Position numbers and translations under genes: made by a program. 58,410 nt of DNA, from assembly GCA_937127435.1 (NCBI GenBank), contig CAKZLZ010000237.1:1-58410 (forward strand), given 5' to 3'. This document shows, piece after piece, positions 54,148 through 58,410 of this stretch (position 1 is the first letter of the stretch; every line of letters begins with the position of its first letter). The notes beneath the pieces are model-generated. The model had not been told where the DNA came from and did not search any database. It worked only from the letters and a program-made list of their open reading frames with translations. This stretch comes from an uncultured Verrucomicrobiota bacterium. GTDB taxonomy: Bacteria > Verrucomicrobiota > Kiritimatiellia > SS1-B-03-39 > UBA6053.

Positions 54148-54663
54148 TTATTCGTATTGCACCGGCAGACTGTGGGGAGGAGACGAACTTCTCTCCACCC
54201 GTCCATCACTGTAGAGGATCAAGTAAGATCCGAAATGCGGTCCCGTCACCCCGTCCACCAGGGCCTGCATATCCACCAGCACCCAGGTGATCTCCTCCCG
54301 GTAGCTCAAAGAAGATTGATTGAGTGCGGTATTCCAAAGGTAGGTGATCCGGTGCTTTTTCAATATTTCCGGTGAGGAGGGACATACCAACCATTCAGGG
54401 TCAAAGTCAGGCAATTCGCTCAGGCGGTTCAACATGCTCTCCACATTCCCTTCCGGGTCGATGGGATAGAGTTCAAAAGTGGGAAGCCGGCCATTGTCCA
54501 TTTCGTATAGCACCAAAGCATTGTATATTTTTTTCAGCTGGTCTTCGCAACGTTCAGTGTTTTTTATCCCGGCATTCAATTGGTTCAACAACCAGATCAG
54601 ACTACAGAGCATCAACAGAATAAACAACCAGGGTAGAAAAACCGCACCACTTCTCCTGCTCAT
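54148..54663 (-). CDS. Pseudopilin-like membrane-anchored protein
   Basis: 171 residues from an ATG that overlaps the kinase stop (ATGA). One N-terminal helix (AVFLPWLFILLMLCSLIWLLNQL) is followed by NTERCEDQLKKIYNALVLYEMDNGRLP, the helical spine and NGxxP turn of pseudopilin/DUF1559-type proteins, then a beta region with WLVCPSSPEI and FGSYLILYSDGRVE. No prepilin peptidase motif is visible. A single TM anchor with a periplasmic domain suggests a sensor or scaffold role. Coupling to the kinase hints at a common function (inference). Confidence 0.65.
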   Translation of the reverse strand: MSRRSGAVFLPWLFILLMLCSLIWLLNQLNAGIKNTERCEDQLKKIYNALVLYEMDNGRLPTFELYPIDPEGNVESMLNRLSELPDFDPEWLVCPSSPEILKKHRITYLWNTALNQSSLSYREEITWVLVDMQALVDGVTGPHFGSYLILYSDGRVERSSSPPHSLPVQYE

Positions 54664-56291
54664 AACCGCCCCCGTACATATGCCGCATAAGGGAGAGGCC
54701 AATCATACTTTTCTTCAGCCTCCACCTCACTCAAATATTGATCCAACTCCGTTCGTAATCCTTCCCGGCTTTTTATATTCCGGTTCCGGATCATCTCGGC
54801 CAAAAATAAACTGCGCTTCAACCCCGGAAGCCAACCCTCGGTCAACTCATCCCAGTTTTCCGGGCGGGGGAGTCCGGTCATGTACCGGATCAAATACAGA
54901 TAAGGTCCGTCCGGAGAACGTTCCAAACCTTGCAACACCGTATTGGCGGCTTGGTCATCATCATCCAGAAGCAGAAGAATCGTGCCTTCAAATCCGGCCT
55001 GTTGACGTCGGTGGGGAGGCAGCTCTTCATTTTCCCAGATGCTGCGATACAAATCCAAGGCCCGCACACTGTTATGCAACATCACTTCAACCCGGGCCAA
55101 CTGCATGCTGGATTCAGCCAAAGACAGAAACTGATTTTGCCCCTGGTTAATGTTCACCGCCCGCTGGAGCATATCCCGGGCTTCAATCCAGCGTCCCCGC
55201 TGCATGGCGCTCATGGCGGATTTCATTTCGGGAGCCCCCCGGTTGTCCGTCAACCAACTGAGTAAATAATCTTTGTTCACTTCCCGGGCCTTGGACATCA
55301 AATCCCGGTAGGTTTGTTCACGCACCTGTTCCCTGAACAGCACCCAGCCACTGGCGGCCAGCAGGAAAAATGCCCCAATCCCCGCCAGCGCAGTGCGATG
55401 CTTGCGCATCCAAAAGCGGCCGCGGGTCCAGGGGGATGCCCAACGGGCGGTCACCGGTTTATCCTCCAGAACCAACTGTAAATCCCCGGCAAATTCACGG
55501 GCGGACCCATAGCGCTCCACTGGAGATTTCCGTAAGGCTTTCATCACCACGTAGTTTAAATCTTTGGAGATTTTTTTATCAAACTGACGGGGACCTTTGA
55601 TTTGCTGATTCTTTACCGCTTCCAGAATACTCGAGGTGGAAGCGGCCTCATCCAGCTCATACGGGAGCCGGCCGGTTAAACCTTCATACAGTAAGATCCC
55701 CAAAGAGTAGACATCCGAAGCCGGGGTCGCCTCCTCACTGCGTGCCTGCTCGGGGGCCATATAAAGTGGCGTTCCGGTCAAGGCGCCGCTCAGGGTGAGA
55801 CTGGGCCAGTCGGTCAACTCCGCCACCCCGAAATCGGTCAACATGGGTTCATTGAATTCATCCAACAAAACATTGCTCGGCTTCACATCGCGGTGAATAA
55901 TTTGATTGTCATGCGAATACTGAAGCGCCTCCGCCAGCTTGATAATGATCTTTAAAAAATCTTTCCGGTCGGGATGCCGATGCATAAAGGTATCCAAACT
56001 CCGGCTGTCCGCCACTTTTTCCATGGCGATGTAATGATAGTCCCCTTCATGTCCGGAGGCATACACCGTCAGAATATAAGGGTGTCGCCGGAGAATTTTT
56101 GTAGCTTCCGCTTCCCGCCGGAAGCGTTCCAGCATGGTATAAGACAGTCCGCCCCCCGCCTTGAATACCTTTAGCGCCACTTCGTGTCCGGTGGAGTCCA
56201 CTGCATCATACACATCCGCCATCGCACCGCGGCCCAAGCGGCCCACGATTTGGTATCCACCCAAATTCATGCCATTGACATCAGCACTCAT
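54660..56291 (-). CDS. Eukaryotic-type Ser/Thr protein kinase with membrane helix and TPR-like C-terminus
   Basis: 543 residues. Kinase domain about 10-285: GRLGRGAMADVYDA (Gly-rich loop), VALKVFK (Lys), HRDVKPSNVLL (catalytic loop), TDFGVAEL (DFG), TPLYMAPEQA (APE) and SDVYSLGILLYEGLTGRLPY. A membrane helix follows (GIGAFFLLAASGWVLF, about 312-327), then a helical region with TPR character (GRWIEARDMLQRAVNIN, LARVEVMLHNSVRALDLYR) outside. All catalytic residues look intact. ATG overlaps the cyclophilin stop (ATGA), so translation is coupled. It may transmit an envelope signal. Targets are unknown. Confidence 0.92.
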   Translation of the reverse strand: MSADVNGMNLGGYQIVGRLGRGAMADVYDAVDSTGHEVALKVFKAGGGLSYTMLERFRREAEATKILRRHPYILTVYASGHEGDYHYIAMEKVADSRSLDTFMHRHPDRKDFLKIIIKLAEALQYSHDNQIIHRDVKPSNVLLDEFNEPMLTDFGVAELTDWPSLTLSGALTGTPLYMAPEQARSEEATPASDVYSLGILLYEGLTGRLPYELDEAASTSSILEAVKNQQIKGPRQFDKKISKDLNYVVMKALRKSPVERYGSAREFAGDLQLVLEDKPVTARWASPWTRGRFWMRKHRTALAGIGAFFLLAASGWVLFREQVREQTYRDLMSKAREVNKDYLLSWLTDNRGAPEMKSAMSAMQRGRWIEARDMLQRAVNINQGQNQFLSLAESSMQLARVEVMLHNSVRALDLYRSIWENEELPPHRRQQAGFEGTILLLLDDDDQAANTVLQGLERSPDGPYLYLIRYMTGLPRPENWDELTEGWLPGLKRSLFLAEMIRNRNIKSREGLRTELDQYLSEVEAEEKYDWPLPYAAYVRGRL

Positions 56292-56974
56292 TGAAGATCT
56301 TTTTTGTCCTCCACCCACTTCACCGTGGTTTTATCAATGGTGATGTTTTTCAATGGCGGCACCCCGTTGGAGCGGGGATTCCCGGCCGCTTCCAATTTCT
56401 TCAGCACGTCCAGTCCCTCGGTCACCTTGCCAAAGACAGAGTATTGTCCATCCAGTTGGGGTGTGCTGCCAAAGGTAATAAAAAACTGGGACCCCGCACT
56501 GTTGGGATTCTGCGATCGGGCCATACTCAAAATGCCGGGGCCTTTATGCAAAACGTCGCGGTCGACTTCCAAATTCACGGTATATCCGGGACTGCCATAG
56601 CCATTGCCCAGTGGACATCCGCCCTGGGCCATAAAGCCGGGGATGATACGGTGAAAATTCAATCCGTCATAATAGCCCAAACGACTCAAATAGAGAATAT
56701 TCCGAACATGCTCCGGAGCGGCCTCACGATTCAATTCAGCCGTCATCGTCCCTTCAGAGGTTTCAATCACCCATTCGTAATGCCCCCCTTCCCCGAAGGC
56801 GGCTTCCGGAAATTTCGGCAGGCGGGTCCGCCAATTCGCTTTCGACTTGTCGATGTTCCCTTCTTTTTCCTGCGCGGAAATAAAGGTTTCAATTTCAGAC
56901 AGCGCGTTTCCTCCATCAACAGCAAAAACAAAGGAAAACAGAAATAAAGGAAGAGAGAGTAGAAGTCGTTTCAT
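56288..56974 (-). CDS. Periplasmic cyclophilin-type peptidyl-prolyl isomerase
   Basis: 228 residues. Signal peptide MKRLLLSLPLFLFSFVFA, a charged linker, then the cyclophilin domain: YYDGLNFHRIIPGFMAQGG (catalytic Arg), GPGILSMARSQNPNSAGSQFFIT, LDGQYSVFGKVTEGLDVL. It speeds proline isomerisation of exported proteins. First gene of the coupled four-gene operon with the Ser/Thr kinase, the pseudopilin-like protein and the phosphatase. Upstream is the repeat-rich 438-bp gap. Confidence 0.92.
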   Translation of the reverse strand: MKRLLLSLPLFLFSFVFAVDGGNALSEIETFISAQEKEGNIDKSKANWRTRLPKFPEAAFGEGGHYEWVIETSEGTMTAELNREAAPEHVRNILYLSRLGYYDGLNFHRIIPGFMAQGGCPLGNGYGSPGYTVNLEVDRDVLHKGPGILSMARSQNPNSAGSQFFITFGSTPQLDGQYSVFGKVTEGLDVLKKLEAAGNPRSNGVPPLKNITIDKTTVKWVEDKKDLQ

Positions 56975-57190
56975 CCCTCAACCATGCCCAAGCAATTCTG
57001 TAATGTCAATCTCATCACCACACAGGCAAAGCCGGAAAGCAAGATGAGTGAGGGGCGGTAAAAATATGGACAAAATGATTTAGGGCAAAATGATGGCTCT
57101 GTGGCGAGGTAGACATCAATCAACGGGACCAGCACAGCTTCGTATACCCAAGGCATTTCGTCAAAAGTCTCCCATACCAAAATAAAATGA
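56975..57190. other. Non-coding stretch with inverted copy of the 44-bp-array motif
   Basis: No credible gene. At 57069-57096 the words ACAAAATGATT and GGCAAAATGATGG are reverse-strand versions of the AATCATTTTGCC motif that makes up the neighbouring tandem array. The promoter of the cyclophilin operon should also lie here but no clear boxes were seen. Confidence 0.55.
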
Positions 57191-57421
57191 AATCATCTTG
57201 CCCTCAATTATCCCTCTCAAATCATTTTGCCATAAATCATCTTGCCCTCAATTATCCCTCCCCAATCATTTTGCCATAAACCATCTTGCCCTCAATTATC
57301 CCTCCCCAATCATTTTACCATAAATCATCTTGCCCTCAATTATCCCTCCCCAATCATTTTGCCATAAATCATCTTGCCCTCAATTATCCCTCCCCAATCA
57401 TTTTGCCATAAATCATCCTGC
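57191..57421. repeat. 44-bp tandem repeat array (five full units plus a partial)
   Basis: Units start at 57191, 57235, 57279, 57323 and 57367, exactly 44 bp apart, with a partial sixth from 57411. Each unit holds two related words, AATCATCTTGCC and AATCATTTTGCC, separated by CTCAATTATCCCTCCCC, and ends in ATA. Units differ by one to three bases. The partial last unit supplies the TGA stop (57413-57415) of the oxidoreductase gene, so the array begins inside its 3' end. Confidence 0.9.
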
Positions 57422-58381
57422 TATCATTTGCTCCATTACCCAGGCGGTATGAAGCGCGGTTTCACCGGTGGATGCATGGGGGACCTCCCGGAAAAGCTGA
57501 TCCGCCATCGCCTGCACATGATATTTCTGCACCGGATCCGGATGGGGAATATGATAAACTTCTTCCCGCTCGGGCGTGGTCAATCGCATGGGAAGGTTCG
57601 CAAAAACCGAAAAGGAAATACAACCCTTGTCCCCGTGAATTTCTACACGGTCCACATAAAGCGCCGAGCCGAAGTTCCAAGTTCCCATTCCGGTAACGCC
57701 GTTTTGATGGGTCCAGCAGGACGTGACCGCATCCATGGCCGTGTAAGCGCCCTGCTGATTTAACCCCACCCCTTTCACATCCACATAATCCCCCAGCAAA
57801 AACCCAAACAAGTCCAGTCCGTGGCTCGCCAAATCATCAAAAAGTCCGCCGCGCGCGATTTTTTTATCACAGCGCCAGTCGTAAGCCTCCCCCGTTTTAT
57901 CCGGACAGCAATAGGTCCACTGCAGATGGCGAACAGTCCCGATTCGCCCCTCATCCAAAAACTGTTTCACCTTCAAAAACCGGGGCAAATTCCGGCGGTA
58001 ATAAGCCACAAACAGCGGGAGGTTCTTTTCAGCAAATGCCGCTATAATTTTCTGCCCTTCCGCCAAGGTGGGCGTGAGCGGCTTTTCGATACAGCAAATT
58101 TTTCCGGCCGCCGCCACTTTCAGCGCGTACGCCATATGGCTGTCCGGTGGGGTCGCAATGTAGATGGCGTCAATTTCATCATTTTCCAACAGATCTTCCG
58201 CCCGGTCCGTGGCCATGGGCACACCATGCCTTTCCGCATAATCCTTTGCTTTCTCCAAATCCCGGCGCATCACCGCCACCAATTCAAATCCTTCCGTTTG
58301 CCGGTAAGCCGGACCGCTCTTTCGCTCGGTTACATCCCCGCAACCGATAATCGCCCACCGAATTTACTTTATATTGCTCAC
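57413..58381 (-). CDS. Gfo/Idh/MocA-family oxidoreductase, interrupted by an in-frame TAA near the start
   Basis: NAD(P)-dependent sugar or inositol-type dehydrogenase. From 58363 the frame reads IRWAIIGCGDVTERKSGPAYR (Rossmann loop), then YIATPPDSHMAYAL and EKPLTPT (Lys and Pro of the EKP motif), and GGLFDDLASHGLDLFGFLLG (catalytic Asp and His). The only good ribosome site, GGAGGT (58388-58393), serves a GTG at 58379-58381, but the sixth codon is TAA (58364-58366), just before the conserved IRWAIIG. Either the gene is a recent pseudogene, the read has an error, or translation restarts (ATT at 58363 or a later GTG; the first ATG is at 58267-58269). The rest is intact, with no other disruption. 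Substrate unknown. Confidence 0.75.
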
Positions 58382-58410
58382 TGTTTTACCTCCGGTATCC
58401 ATCGTTAATA

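Noticed and set aside
57191..57421. Possible CRISPR array (44-bp period)
   Set aside because: Units are contiguous and nearly identical throughout, with no variable spacers.

Overview
The window looks like chromosome from a free-living, Gram-negative, saccharolytic member of the Verrucomicrobiota (PVC group), possibly an Opitutales/Puniceicoccales-type organism. This is inferred from gene content and was not confirmed by any search. The supporting signs are PEP-CTERM sorting tails, a very large secreted amylase ending in the TSP3-like and beta-sandwich tail common in verrucomicrobial exoproteins, a membrane pyrophosphatase, a BamA-type outer-membrane barrel and palindromic or tandem intergenic repeats. 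No rRNA, tRNA, CRISPR, phage or transposase gene was seen.

Layout. 1-7.5 kb: end of a macro-like protein with a hemolysin III membrane protein, a polysaccharide deacetylase with a pseudopilin-like protein, a CPA2 antiporter fused to a PTS EIIA domain, and argH followed by two unrecognised genes. 7.6-15 kb: a MITE-like element, a barrel protein plus MscS channel pair, the coaX-trpA-manC-ruvX operon and nadC. 15-29.6 kb is a carbon and energy block: GH1 beta-glucosidase, a TolB-like protein, ackA-pta, a GH94 glycoside phosphorylase, a solitary AddB-like nuclease with a lipoprotein hydrolase, and the pyrophosphatase hppA with a clear promoter and terminator. 29.6-33.7 kb: a PEP-CTERM gene remnant, apbE, a PAS/zinc-ribbon-like protein and a compact cluster of three small genes. 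33.7-42.1 kb is one 2787-residue exoenzyme that appears to join a GH13 alpha-amylase to a GH57-like barrel through calcium-binding-type repeats; its start is preceded by a promoter and a LacI-type operator. 42.3-51.7 kb: a small membrane protein, two PEP-CTERM proteins flanking an eboD-eboE pair, a VF530 protein, a 64/65-bp repeat array, a DUF2339 membrane protein and a hexose-6-phosphate mutarotase. 51.7-58.4 kb: a secreted unknown, a coupled operon (cyclophilin, Ser/Thr kinase, pseudopilin-like protein, inositol-phosphatase-type protein), a perfectly periodic 44-bp repeat array, and a Gfo/Idh/MocA oxidoreductase whose reading frame has a stop codon just after its Shine-Dalgarno-supported start.

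How the genes may work together (inference): extracellular starch and beta-glucan breakdown (GH13/GH57, GH1, GH94, mutarotase) would feed glycolysis. AckA-Pta would make ATP from acetyl-CoA, and the pyrophosphatase would turn biosynthetic PPi into an ion gradient that the antiporter can use. The PEP-CTERM proteins, polysaccharide deacetylase and ManC point to an exopolysaccharide or cell-surface programme. The most unusual items are the GH13-GH57 fusion and its operator, the reduced Ebo pair with a nearby decayed eboE tail, the repeat families, and the interrupted oxidoreductase.
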